64,000 bases of DNA from Melitaea cinxia (taxonomy: Eukaryota > Arthropoda > Insecta > Lepidoptera > Nymphalidae). Positions 45,331 to 57,318 of the stretch are shown one piece after another. The notes under the pieces are model-generated. The model saw nothing but the letters and a program-made list of their open reading frames with translations. It was not told where the DNA came from and made no database searches. Position 1 is the first letter of the stretch; each line of letters opens with the position of its first letter. The position numbers were made by a program, and so were the translations under genes. The stretch lies in the NCBI RefSeq assembly GCF_905220565.1, contig NC_059402.1, positions 8,557,501 through 8,621,500 of the forward strand, written 5' to 3'.

Positions 45331-45703
45331 GCTCACGAAGATGACGTAATCGGTTTTGGTATTTCCAGTAATGGAAAATTTTTGATGTCCTGTTCCGCAA
45401 AAACGGATATGATAATTTGGGATCTGAAAGGACAACAGTTGCATCGGCTCGACACGTATCTCATGAGTACATACACAGCTAAAATATCACCGTGCGGTCG
45501 TTTCGTAGTAGCAACAGGATTTTCGCCAGACGTCAAAGTTATGGAGGTCTGTTTCACACGGACCGGGGAATTCAAACAGGTGTCGAAAGCTTACGAGCTG
45601 ACAGGACACAATTCCGGTGTGTATGACGTCGCCTTCGCCGTAGACACTTCGCACATTGCGACCATATCGAAGGACGGCACGTGGAAGCTGTATCACACGA
45701 GAA
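45331..45703 (+). CDS. TBL2: TBL2, central WD40 exon
   Basis: 124 codons plus one base, entered in phase 0 after TTTTTCCAG and left through A|GTGAGT in phase 1. It encodes several WD40 strands that match TBL2 in order: AHEDDVIGFGISSNGKFLMS, IIWDLKGQQLH, ISPCGRFVVATGFSPDVKV, MEVCFTRTGEFKQV, YELTGHNSGVYDVAF and the signature ATISKDGTWKLYHT. The GFSPDVKV, GEFKQV and SKDGTWKL stretches are close to vertebrate TBL2. The W of two canonical WD pairs is kept in IIWD and TWKLYH. No stop or frameshift interrupts the exon, so the gene looks functional. Confidence 0.93.
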
Positions 45704-45724
45704 GTGAGTACTTTAATTAATATA

Positions 45725-46205
45725 TATAAGTAAATAAGTAAATCCGAGATATACGACCAACTTTTTTTCTTTTACTCATAGCTCCTAACATACAAGTAAT
45801 ACCTATACACTTGATTTTCATATGTGCGCACTAACTTTGGTCCTTTATTCAATAAAACATGTATTATTTTTGTCGACTAGTCAATAAATAAACCGTGTAT
45901 TTTGATTTGAAAATGAAACTGTATACCGGAATATACGCCTCAAACGCCCCGGCCGCCGTTCACCCCAAACTGCCCCAGACTTAATTTTCTCAAGGGAATA
46001 TTATTTTTTTTACCTTTTTGCATTTACGAGGTATTTCTATATTAAAGATGTGTTATATAGCTAGTTAGAACAAAAAAAAACATTACAAACACAACTTAGA
46101 GATCAACCATCTTCAGTACAAAATTATAATAATATCAAAAACTGCAAAAACAGTCATTGGATAAAGCAATTATTTAACTAAACACAAGCAATAAAATCAT
46201 TTCAA
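45725..46205. other. TBL2 intron start, nothing recognised
   Basis: AT-rich sequence after the GTGAGT donor, with no clear repeat or coding signal. Confidence 0.5.
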
Positions 46206-46209
46206 GTAA

Positions 46210-47500
46210 AATATTACAGAGATCAACATAATAATTGGTGTTGGTGTCACTCAACTTCATCTAAAACTAGATCCATATCATCAAATTTTCATCAGGCTTT
46301 AACGAGTATTTTTTTGGACATTTCTTTGGTTTTAGTACTTTTGGTGACTTTTTTCCCGTATTTTTGTTTATGTCTTCAATTTCAAAGCTACTGTCCATAT
46401 TCTCTTTATCATCCTCTTCGCTTGAATTGTTTATTTCCGTAGCTGTACGTTTTCTTCGTTTCTTTTGATTTTGTTCTTATCCTTTTATTGATTTTTAGAA
46501 TCACAATTATTTTTATATTTTGTTTTAGTTTTATCAGTTATAGTAGTAGTTATAACACCTCAATAACACCTGTGTAACTTGAGTGAAAGTAACTTCTATT
46601 GTTTCTTTTTTTATATTGTTTTGTCTTGTCTTCTTTCTTAGTTCTTTTCTCTAGTATCCCTTTCGTAGCTTTTTCTTTCTTTTTATCCATTATTTTAGAA
46701 TTGGAATTCAATACTTCAGCACATTGTTTGATCTTCGAATTGACTTCACTGCAAAATCACGACTGTATATTTCACAACCGCCAAAACTCTCCTATGCAAA
46801 GGCTGCAAGCGCCTGCCCTTTGTGGCAGACTGGAGTGGGGGGGGGATGGGTTCGTATTATAAAATAACTTTTTGCTCACGTGTCTTCGAATTCACACAAT
46901 TGCATCGAGGCGTCTATCCCGCTTTGGCGTATATCCGGGATTTAGCCTACTATGTTATAATATCAACTCTACAGCGCCATAATTAACAAACGTTTCAATA
47001 TGTTTGCAGTGTTTCAATATACGTTTTACTCTTGTTTACCAATAACAGTGCAAATGCAAATCAATAATAGTAGTCTTGTATTTGTTTGTATTTAAAAGCG
47101 TCAACAGTTTATAGTAATAATCACTCTAAAACACGTGACTCAGCGCTGTAGCACACCCAACTCATTATTATTACGAACATTTATAAAAATGTTTTGTTAC
47201 TACTTAATAACAAATATAATACACGTCAATCTATTGATATTAATTATAATTAATTGTAATAAATAATTATTTATTAATTACATTATCAAATCATCAAGAT
47301 CGAGGTCCATCAGGACCGTACTTGTTATCTGTAAACAGATCGATATTTTCACTATAGAAAATCTGTATACAAGTCAATTCATTTATGTACTTTCGTTGAA
47401 ATCTTCTATGGATCTGCATGTTATGCATTTTTGCCTTTGCTGCAGCCAGTATTTCTTTGGTTAATTGTACTCCGGATTAACGTTTATAATTTTGCGGCAT
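46210..47500 (-). pseudogene. Degraded transposase-like gene, probably pogo/Tigger type
   Basis: On the minus strand ATG 47500 begins MPQNYKR, a stop, then TKEILAAAKAKMHN and RRFQRKY. This resembles the N-terminal DNA-binding segment of pogo/Tigger transposases (M-P-R-x-Y-K-R, with an L-x-x-A-x-x-A helix). Further along, 46600-46750 reads KIKQCAEVLNSNSKIMDKKK. Then 46260-46470 reads KKRRKRTATEINNSSEEDDK and KSPKVLKPKKCPKKYS, ending after a one-base frameshift in DDMDLVLDEVE and a stop near 46210. The catalytic core is not recognisable and is presumably deleted. The basic-then-acidic tail fits a transposase or another nuclear protein. The family call is tentative. Confidence 0.4.
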
Positions 47501-48374
47501 TTTTAATCTGAATTATATAAATTACATTAAATAATAGCTATATAGTAATATAGGCTTTTCAAAGTTAGCATGTATTAAACTGAAGTAAGTATACTAGGGT
47601 TTTATGCCTCTATGGACATTTCTATAAATTAAAACATACTTCAATAATATTGTTTGTTATTGTAGAGTGCACGAAAGATGACGCATTTTTTATTTCTCTT
47701 TATAAATGAAATACCAGACATTTTATTACCCTAAACATTCTTCATTAAGTTACGGTAATCACTTGTCATCGGGTGAGCCTAGAGAGGTTACGGTTGTTTG
47801 GTGACATATTTGTAAAAAAAAAAATTAAAAAAAACAAACTACCTGCTTCATTTGAAACCCGAACCAAACACGTGAAAATTGAGTCATACTCTTTGTATCC
47901 TGTGAGAACTTGAGCATTGATATCTCTAAGTTACTTTATTCGTGTTTATTACATACAAATAAGGCCAATAACGTAAACATTTATATTTTTAGACTTTAAA
48001 TTCTTGATCCTTAAAACTAAATCAAGTATCTGTAAAGGTATAGCTGCTCATAAGACATATGTAACGTACATTAACCCGACCGTTTCCAGAAAAAAAAGAC
48101 CGCCTTGAACGGGTTACATCTCCTCTTAACTGCGCCGTGCAATACGCATGAAATTCCTTCGTATTTATGCCAATAATACATGTTGTTGCATCAGCAAATT
48201 GAGTTTGCAATAAAATACTAAAATTGCGGATGTTTCCCATAAAGTCTATTATCATCTTTGATAAACTTTTAATGTGTCAAATGTATCGAAAGTATTTTTG
48301 TACATCGATGACTCGTAATGAATGATTATTTTCTTATTTTTATTTTTGCAATTATAATTTGACGATGATAAAAT
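47501..48374. other. TBL2 intron, nothing recognised
   Basis: AT-rich; no family match was found in open frames, including 48022-48255 (-). Confidence 0.5.
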
Positions 48375-48700
48375 CTGGTGTAATAGTGCGTGTACCGTGT
48401 CGGCAACGCCTAAACACCGACGGTCGCGGGTTTGATTCCCGATCGGTGTGGATATTTATGTTTATACAAATATTTATTTCCGCTCGGGTTGTTTGTTCTT
48501 GTGGGTCTCCCCACCGTGCCTCGGAGAGCACTTTAAGCTGTCGGTCCCGGTTGTTATCATGTACACCCGATAGCGATCGTTACTCATAATAGGAAATATA
48601 TTCACCAATCCGCATTGGAGCATTGTGGTGGATTAAGCTTTGATCCTTCATCTACATGGGGAATGAGGCCTATGCCCAGCGAAAAATCGTTTATAGCGAA
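48375..48700 (+). repeat. tRNA-derived SINE, second type
   Basis: The head has GTACCGTGTCGGCAACGCCT (A-box region) and GGTCGCGGGTTTGATTCCCG (B box). The body has TCTTGTGGGTCTCCCCACCG, CTCGGAGAGCACTTTAAGCT and GTCGGTCCCGGTTGTTATCA, with ATGAGGCCTATGCCCAGCG at the end. The last block resembles LINE tails, as expected for a SINE that borrows LINE machinery. The overlapping 76-codon frame is not a gene. Confidence 0.85.
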
Positions 48701-49648
48701 GGTTTTTACGACGAAGAAATATATAATTCTATTACTCATTATAGTGACTAAAGTCAGTCACATGTTCAAAATATTGATCAATAGGAACTTTATCGGATGT
48801 ATAAATCGTAATTGGTTGACGAACTTAATAATTTTAATTTTCATTCATGTTACCATATTTGTCTACGAATTTCTAAAATATACATGTTGTTCAAAATCAT
48901 TATTCATATATTTACAAGTATTAAAAATAAAGGAAAAATATATATAATAAACTTGAAATATATTCCAAAATCGCACTGATTCATACTAGAAATTGCGCCA
49001 TGGCAAACAGGATAATTGACGAATATTTATGAGATCGACTTCCATTAAATGGAAAACACTTTATAAAGCCTGACGTAGTCTTACGTCAGTGACGGGCCTG
49101 CCCCACTACTTGTGCGAACTACGTATCTACATATAATTAATGGAATCAAACAAATAAGACGTTTTAAGACAGTATCGCATTTTATTTATTTTTATTTTTT
49201 AAGTTCGAATTTGATTAACGTCATGTTTGTTTTGTGAACTAATGTAATAAGGTAAATATTGTCTTAATGCTTTCCTATAACAAAGTAGATGTAGTCAATT
49301 CTCAGTGTTTTAGCTAAACTAATATTGCTTCGGTAATAGAATTTTCATAGGTAAAAGTTACGTATAGCAACTACAATATTATGATTTAACTATTCAATAA
49401 TATATATTTAGGCGGAGGTTTTAGCTGTAGGCGAAGAAGGGAAACTACTTAAAATTAAATGGAAGAACAAGTAGACAGACAACAAGTTTACATTACTAAA
49501 TTTATTGATAACTATTTATTTTTATGGGTATGAAAAATACGAGTAGATGTTGGCCGATTCTCAGAACTACCCGATACGCACACAAAATTTTATAAAAGTC
49601 GGTCCAGCCGTTTTTCAGAGGACTATTGTAACTATCACTGTGAAAGAA

Positions 49649-49699
<51 letters not shown>

Positions 49700-50845
49700 T
49701 ATATATAGCTGACACACCCACGCGTTTGCTGTGGCGCAATCATTAATTCAACATTTACTCAATAACATTATTTTACTTTATTGCACATTACAATAAAAAT
49801 ATTACGTAGAAAAAGTATAGGAAAGTATCAAAAGTACAAAGTTCGGCCTTCACGCTGAAAAACGATCTCTTCTAGCAAATAAAAATTATATTAAAAAAAT
49901 AGTCATTTACCGCTATAATAGGTAAAACGTCAGAAATTTGAACTAATATAAAATATTTCAAATAATGTCTAGTTATACTATATGAAGGATGTAACTGTAA
50001 GGATGTTTAAATAGGATGTACGATGTACATAAAGAAATCGTTTCCCAATAATATTGCTTTTAAATAATTTTGTAATGTTAAATTAATAAAAAAATAATTT
50101 TTAATATATACGTGATAACACTTAACAATATCGAATTGATTTCACTTAAAAATACACATCGAAACGAGTGTAAAAGCTGTTAGGGTTTTACAATAACACG
50201 TTTTGTAAACCAGATACATTTTGTTGAAATAAGCGCTAATGAGGCAACAATTTTAACAAACAAATTTACAATTTTTTGGTGCATAATATTATTGTTGAAG
50301 TAAAAAAATACATCGTTGATTTAAATGTACACATATAAAATGATTAATAAAGTGCAATAACTTGGGATAACCTGCATTATTTTAGGTGTGAACATTTTTT
50401 TTTGAGTCCTAGTTTTAATAGAAATACGGGCTATCACGTGCGTAATTTTCGATTCACCTGCGTAATTTTCGTTCCCATGGGAATATCGGGATGAAAAGTT
50501 TATGTGGTATTTTCATAACATCAGCTATTGCGCAAACAGTAACAAACATTTATCCATTCATCGAAAAAGCCGGTTTTAATATAAAAGTATTCTGAAAAGG
50601 TCTCCTAGGGTTCACTGCACGAACATGCTATGTACTAGTTCGTGTAAATACATTACACTTGTATGTAATAGACGTTAAAGGGTCAAGATCACAATAATTG
50701 TAGTGCAGCTAGCGACACGTGTTTTTTTTATGAATGTTACTATATAAACTACACTATTACCCGCGATTTCACCGACGACGGTAAATTCCGCGGTTATCAG
50801 TTTGATTTGTTCTGATCCTGTAAGTTTTAAGTTTATTTTTAACTA
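48701..50845. other. TBL2 intron, AT-rich, with one microsatellite
   Basis: An (AT)n run of about 40 bp lies at 49651-49690, next to retroposon-like AAAAGTCGGTCCAGCCGTTT at 49595. Otherwise no coding or repeat signal was recognised. Confidence 0.55.
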
Positions 50846-51052
50846 CCGACCCGCCCCGGCTTCGCACGGGTGTTAAAACTATCAGTGTTCCTCTACTATA
50901 ATACATAGCAGAATATAGCCTAAATTATACATACAAACCTTCCTCTGGAATTACTCTATTTACTGAAGAAAACCACATCAAAACCCGTTGCGTAGTTTTT
51001 AAGATCTAAGCATACAACACAGCGGGAAGCGACTTTGTTTTATACTATGTAA
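50846..51052 (+). repeat. Retroposon end (CCCCGGCTTCGCAC family), copy 1
   Basis: ACCGACCCGCCCCGGCTTCG, a CACGGGTGTTAAAA block, CCACATCAAAACCCGTTGCG and GCGACTTTGTTTTATACTAT. A second copy follows directly in tandem. Confidence 0.85.
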
Positions 51053-51735
51053 CTAGCGACGCGCCCCGGCTTCGCACAGGTATAAAATATAATTATAACC
51101 TATGTCATTCACTGAACAAAATGATTAAAAACGATCCAGTAGTTTTGATTTATTCATTACTGCCCGTGGTTCGGAACCGCCGCAAACGCTACGTACCGCA
51201 ATTTTAAAATCTGTAATATCTTCGAAAATATTCGTTTAAATCATATGCTGTAAAGGGCCATATAGATCTATATTAAATCTACAATGTATTTAAGGTATTT
51301 AATTAGATAAGGATTAATGCTATATTGGTTAAAATCGATTTGAAAATTAGCCATTATTTGTCGTAAAAAGTAAATGACAAAAAAATGTTATTGTGGGATA
51401 TCCATTAGAGATAGACATATACCATAGCGGAGTTTTCTGTAGACTTTTTCAATGTGTACAATACTTAGTACATTATTTTGATAAATCTCGTAGGGTTCAG
51501 GCTGCGTTTGCAATGTAAGCGGAAAAAATGTAATTATTTACGACATCACATTAGAAACCTCAAAAATAACAATATTTCTCCACTATTTAATGGATGTTAT
51601 TATACATATAAACCTTCTTCTTCAATCACTCTATTAAAAAAAACCACATCAAAATCCGTTGCGTAGTTTTAAAGATTTAAGCATACATAGGGACATAGGG
51701 ACAGAGAAAGCGACTTTGTTTTATACTATGTAGTG
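51053..51735 (+). repeat. Retroposon end (CCCCGGCTTCGCAC family), copy 2
   Basis: It starts AACTAGCGACGCGCCCCGGC immediately after copy 1 and ends GCGACTTTGTTTTATACTAT at about 51727. Its interior is about 470 bp longer than copy 1. The extra part (about 51130-51590) contains no recognised element. The 62-codon frame at 51478-51666 is repeat-derived. Confidence 0.75.
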
Positions 51736-52303
51736 ATGATGATTAGCTTTCTGTTTAAGCTTTGACCGCTTTGACTAAATAAATTTAACCGTTCCATTTT
51801 ATCCCGTTAAAATATATACTCACACACTCAGTGATAACGTAGCATTTTACTGGTAAAATAATTTTTAATATAGGTCTAGTAGTTTTTCAGTCTATCCATA
51901 ACGTTTTGTGTCTATCCATTGTTGGTACAAACAAATAAAGAAAATCAAATCTTTCCTCCTTATAATATATATATCGCAATAATATCCTACAAAATTTATG
52001 TTTCATATTGATTCAGTTCCTAATAAGTATGGATAAATTAATGAAGTCAGTTTTAGAACAAATGCATAGTTGAAAATGCCGTTAGAACTGTAGCAATTGC
52101 TAGTCTAAATTTGTTGGCAATTTGTGTCTAATATATTAAAAGATTTGTAAATATAATAAAAACAAACCGCTATGTCATATGTATACCGGTTTAAACTCGT
52201 TTTAAGATTTAATTTCGTTTTAATGATGGAAACTTTGAAAAGACAGAATTTTACGAATCTAATTATACATAATTACGGAAGTGATTAAGAAGGACAATAT
52301 ATA

Positions 52304-52745
52304 TAATTGTGTTTGCAGGCAAACGAAGAAAAACCGACTTCAATTACATCGACAAGTAATACAACGAAGGTAGACGAAAAAATAGTCAAGTAAATACGCA
52401 TTATCAAAGATTACTCCAAAAGTTGTAATCTGATCTCGATGAAATTTAAATGTGGCCGCATGATAAACATCGGCTTTCGATTAAATAAAAAATCATCAAA
52501 ATCGGCACACCCAGTAAAAAGTTATGCGGATTTTCGAGAGTTTCCCTCGATTTCTCTGGGATCCCATCATCAGATCCTGGTTTCCTTTTAATGGTACCAA
52601 ACTAGGGATATCTCCTTTCTAACAAAAAAAGAATTCTCAAAATCGGTTCATAAACGACGGAGTTATCCCCGAACATACACACACATATATATATATATAT
52701 ATACGGTCGAATTGAGTAACCTCATCCTTTTTTTGAAGTCGGTTA
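52304..52745 (-). repeat. Family X copy
   Basis: It runs from AATTGTGTTTGCAGGCAAAC to TTGAAGTCGGTTAAAAATTA, with the shared CTGGGATCCCATCATCAGAT block and an internal (TA)n at about 52685-52702. The layout matches 3307-3712. Confidence 0.85.
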
Positions 52746-53044
52746 AAAATTATAAAATATGTACTCTTATCTACACATATAATATCATTGATTACGAAAA
52801 GCTATAATATTGGAGCTTTTTATATATTCTAAGCTTTTTAAAATGTTGTGTATACTATAATAAAATGAAAATGAAATACGAAATACTGTTGATAATAATC
52901 TTACTGACAGAATTGTCCTAGTTTTGTCTTTTGTAATATTTTCATGTACCAATAATTTATTATTGACAACATTGAATGTAATGTTATTTTAAATGTTTAA
53001 TGTTTTATAACGTATAATAAATAATTGAATATCTTTAACATATA

Positions 53045-53172
53045 ATTATGTATTTCTAAGATAGGCAACTTAATGCCCCTGTGATATAGGTACCTAATAG
53101 CAGATTTGTGGCGAGAATCGAACCCACAACTCCCGGAGCAGAAAGCCGAGACACTACTCCAACGGGCGTCAC
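53045..53172 (-). repeat. SINE fragment abutting a TBL2 exon
   Basis: The minus strand reads GTTGGAGTAGTGTCTCGGCT (A-box region) and GTGGGTTCGATTCTCGCCAC (B box), the head of the SINE type at 35385-35625, with a decayed body at lower coordinates. Its edge is about 40 nt from the TBL2 acceptor at 53212. Confidence 0.8.
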
Positions 53173-53212
53173 GTATATCTAGTTATTAATCACGTAAATA
53201 ATATTTTTCCAG

Positions 53213-53398
53213 TCGATTACGTCCGCGGCGAGTCCCCGCATGTCCTAGAAACGGGTAAATACACACAGACCGCTAATCCGCCGAAGATAGCACTTTCACC
53301 CAACGCAGAGGTGCTGGCCGTGTCCTCGGACGCGAACGTCGAGTTCTACGACACCTACACCGGCGAGCTGTATGACACCGTCGAGAATTTATACACAG
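53213..53398 (+). CDS. TBL2: TBL2, penultimate exon
   Basis: 186 bp entered after ATATTTTTCCAG. The first two bases (TC) complete the Ile codon begun by the previous exon's A, and the exon leaves at ACAG|GTCAGT in phase 1. It encodes a WD40 blade that matches TBL2: PHVLETGKYTQTANPPKIAL, SPNAEVLAVSSDANVEFYDT and YTGELYDTVENLYTG. The vertebrate counterpart has the same LLKTGRF, LALSPNAQVLAL and LYNT sequence of elements. GC content is well above the flanking intron. No interruption is present. Confidence 0.93.
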
Positions 53399-53542
53399 GT
53401 CAGTTTTGAAACTTATTTGTAAAATTAAGTATTGTTCTTTAAGAATAAATGTACTGTTTAAAATACAACAGCCTCCCACGGTCAATAGCGGTTAGGTTTA
53501 TAGATTATACACATGTGTATGTATAATGCTTTTATTAACACT

Positions 53543-54113
53543 GACTTCCAAAAAAGGAAGGAGGTTCGCAATCCAACTATATATATATTATGTATGTTAC
53601 CTCAGAATTTTTCACTGTGTGGACCGATTTCCATGATTTTTTTTTAATTGAAAGGACTTTCGTGTCACGAGACATTTACATTTAATTGAGACTTTTCGAG
53701 TTATATCTAATAATGCGTATTTACTTGACTATTTTCTCGTCGACCTACGTTGTGTTAAACCGCATAACTTTTCACTGGGTGTAACGATTTTGATAACCCT
53801 TACTTTATTCGAAAGCGGGTGCTTGTCTTGTGATCCCATTTAAATTTGATCGTCATCTGATCACAACTTTTTGAGTAATTTTTGACGACGCGTATTTATG
53901 TGACGATGCGTATGCGTCGTTGTCGTGACGCCACCTATCGAAACTAAATAAAACTGCTTCGCTTTGGAACTTCCGCCTATCGATCAAATGATGTTACAAG
54001 GCTGGATCTACTATAACGTGTATTATCATATACACATACACAAATAAACATTTTTATAATTTTGATGATTCTCTCTATTGTAGTCGTGTTTTTTTTTTGT
54101 TTGCGAGCAAACA
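53543..54113 (+). repeat. Family X copy with extra central sequence
   Basis: It begins GACTTCCAAAAAAGGAAGGA and follows the family to about 53900 (GACGACGCGTATTTATGTGA). It ends in the palindromic TTTGTTTGCGAGCAAACAAT at 54097-54110. Between about 53905 and 54085 lies sequence absent from other copies, including GACGCCACCTATCGAAACTA. Confidence 0.75.
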
Positions 54114-55138
54114 ATTATAAAGAACTAGATTCTTTCCAGCTCGAAAAAAACACGGCAGTTTACTTAAATTCTTTTAATTAAATTGTTACTAATATCGTGT
54201 TTAATTTTTTTTTCTATAATTATGTTTCTTTTAGGGTTCGAAATAAGGATTTTTATTTTATTTATTTATTTTTTTAAAAAGTCGTATCAACAAGCTTACA
54301 AAGGATTTCACTTAAAAAGACGTTTTAAAGTGAGATTATTAGTAGTGAAACATGGGTATAGATCCACAAACAATCACTATAACAAAACTATCACAATTTC
54401 AGTCTAATATAATGTTAAATATAATATTAATATAGATATATTTTACGATCCTTGTACTTGAGAAATCTTTAAAACCGCCGACTTTATACTTAACTCTTGT
54501 CAACACCATGACATTGCATATATAAAGTCAATTGACCGTTTTCTAGGATAAAATATCAAATTAAACATTTTTTAAGTTTTTCTATCGTATCACATGTTAA
54601 AAAGTATTAATTATCATTGATAAAGTGATGTAACCAACTAGTGTGTAAGTAATAAATCATCATTAAAACAAACAGAACACGGAATTAGACGGATCCTGGA
54701 TCGTAGTCGTGACTTGCGCGCCTGTTTCCAAGCATTTGTGTTATTATTATCACGAAAAACTATAACACGGACGAAGAATTTATAAATATTTGATTTTAAT
54801 CTAAACGTATTAAAATTATAGTAATACGTCTTGACTGGCTCATTGACTAAGCCGGTATTCACCGGTTGTGATAACGCTATTTGATGGATGAAGTTATCCA
54901 GATATTTATGATATTCTCTTGTACAGTCAAATTACAGTTATGATAATTATATATATTTATGAGATATTTCTTTTCGCAAATATGATAAAAGTTATAGTTT
55001 ATCAATTGAGGAGAAACAGGTCGTAATGAGCTTTTCTAACCTTCTACTATTAAAGTGTGTTCGTAACTTATATGCAGGATAAACTTCAACTACAAGTGTT
55101 ACAATCGGCCCTAAGTGACACAACATTACTAAGGAAAT
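54114..55138. other. TBL2 intron, nothing recognised
   Basis: AT-rich; open frames at 54183-54407 (+) and 54638-54862 (-) lack recognisable domains. Confidence 0.5.
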
Positions 55139-55748
55139 AATTGTGTTTGCAGGCAAACGAAAAAAAAACCGACTTCAATTACATCGACAAGTAATACAAC
55201 GTAGATCGACGAAAAAATAGTCAAGTAACTACGCGTTATCAAAGATTACTCAAAAAGTAGTTATCAAATCTTGATAAAATTTTAATGTAACCACATGATA
55301 AACATCAGCTTTTGATTAATTTAAAAATTATCAAAATCGGTACACCCAGTAAAAAGTTATTGCAGATTTTCAAGAGTTTCCCTCGATTTCTCTGGGATCC
55401 CATCATCAAATCCTGGTTTCCTTATCATGGTACAAAACTAGGGATATCTCCTTTCCAACAAAAAAAAAATAATTATCAAAATCGGTACATCCAGTAAAAA
55501 GTTATGTGGTATAATACAACGTAGGTCGACGAAAAAAGCGTCAAGTAAAACCGCATTATTAGACATAACTCGAAAAGTAATTGTTAGATCTCAAATAAAT
55601 TTAAATGGGACCAATTGACACACACCACCTTTCGATTAAAAAAAAAATTGTCGAAATCGGTCCACACGGTCAAAAGTTCTGATGTAATACATACATAAAA
55701 AAAATACAGTCGAATTGAGAACCTCCTCCTTTTTTGGAAGTCGGTTAA
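55139..55748 (-). repeat. Family X, longest copy
   Basis: It runs from AATTGTGTTTGCAGGCAAAC to TTTTTTGGAAGTCGGTTAAC at about 610 bp. It includes TCCACACGGTCAAAAGTTCT near the far end, missing from the 39967 copy. It is the best reference for the family. Confidence 0.85.
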
Positions 55749-55969
55749 CAAGGAATAAATTTTTGCAAGTTTAAACCTTTTTGAGTTATACGAATGAAAT
55801 ATTATTGTGAATATTTGTTAAGGAATATAATTATATTACAAATATGTCAACACTAGCGCCGTCATACGCAATTAGAAAGGAATTTGTAAGCAACAGATGC
55901 AACGATCGCGCCACCTAGCACATTGTTCGATAAGTCATCTACCCTCACTTATTATATTACTCGAGTTAT

Positions 55970-56360
55970 TCTGACGTGTACGAAACGAACGGTGCAACCG
56001 CCGCTAAGGCAGTCTTGGCTCTGGCTTGGCACGATACACTTGTTGTATCCTGCTAGTAGCTTAACCTAGACTCATTCAATAATTAATTTGTGCAAGCGAA
56101 TTAATTGTTATCTATTACGATTAATTTGGCTAGGCGAGGCGTATAACTCGAGCAGTGAAGGTGAGCGTTGATGCGCATCTGAAAGGAGGCCTCCTTAAAC
56201 CTACACCTGGGTCGCAAGTCCTAGGCACTGCTCTGAGTTACTCCCTATGCCACACGATAGATTGGATCGGATCGCATTACAATTTTGTTATAATCATTTT
56301 AAATACTACCTACATAGTATTGTAAAGAATGCGAGTATAACCTACGCCCGCGCCCTGCGA
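55970..56360. other. Unclassified stretch of raised GC content
   Basis: About 390 bp with markedly higher GC than its surroundings (GGCGAGGCGTATAACTCGAG, GATGCGCATCTGAAAGGAGG, CCTACGCCCGCGCCCTGCGA). No open frame of note and no repeat partner in the window was found. It could be an LTR or promoter-like relic. It lies in the last TBL2 intron. Confidence 0.25.
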
Positions 56361-57318
56361 ATATAGAAAACGAGCTTTCCAATTCAGTCGAAAGACTACA
56401 AATATAATATTTAAAGGGGTAGAATGGAAAATAACAATTTGTTAATTACTACGAGCTTGAAATAAGAGTTATTATTTACAATTCCAATGTATTTTAAATA
56501 TAATAAGATGTAAGTCGCGTAGACAAAGCAACAAATAATATTTATTGTTATGAATTTACCTAATACAATCCATGCTATTTATTATATTATGTAACTTTTC
56601 AATTAATTTGTTTGTGAACAAGTTTGTTATTATAACAAAGGTAAATTTCATTGAAATTAATCGTGTTCGTCACATAACTTTCCTTACTTTCAAAACAACT
56701 TTAACTTTACGGTCCTAAGGTTTCTCTAAATGCCTTTTGTTTTCATTACTTATATAAAAGCTTAAAATGTATTTAATGTTTTCATTTTCAATTGTTTTTA
56801 CATCAAAACGTAGAAAAGGTTATTGTTCATTAAATTTTTCTTCTTTTATTTTTTTCCTCTTCAGATCAAATTCAAAATCAAACTTACGTAATGTATATAA
56901 AATGACTTTTCGATTGAGTACTCGTTATTGCTAATGGATACCTACATTTCAAATTAATATTTGTTTTCAAACGCATATTTGTTTTGGCTATATCGATAGT
57001 CTATTTTAAATAAATGAAATACCTATTATTCCATATCTTTGTTTTCAATAATTTAATATTTGAGAGAAAACAATAATATCTTATCATCGTGTGAGAATAT
57101 AAACAGATTTATAAATTCAATAGAGCTACCGGCATATCTATCTAAGTCTTGGAATATTTTTTCTTCGTCTCGAGGCTAGAAACTGAATTATTGAACGACT
57201 GTCTGAAGATATAAGGATATATATGAGATATAGATCGGTAGTTTCAATATATATGTGCGCCGCCATTATTACTTAGGTAGAATTCAGGTATATGGTAAAG
57301 ATTGTTTTGCAACATCTA

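Noticed and set aside
48359..48589. 76-codon plus-strand frame with a Cys/Ser-rich end
   Set aside because: It is the tRNA-derived SINE read as protein.
49502..49717. 71-codon frame with a Tyr-Ile repeat
   Set aside because: The repeat peptide is the (AT)n microsatellite.
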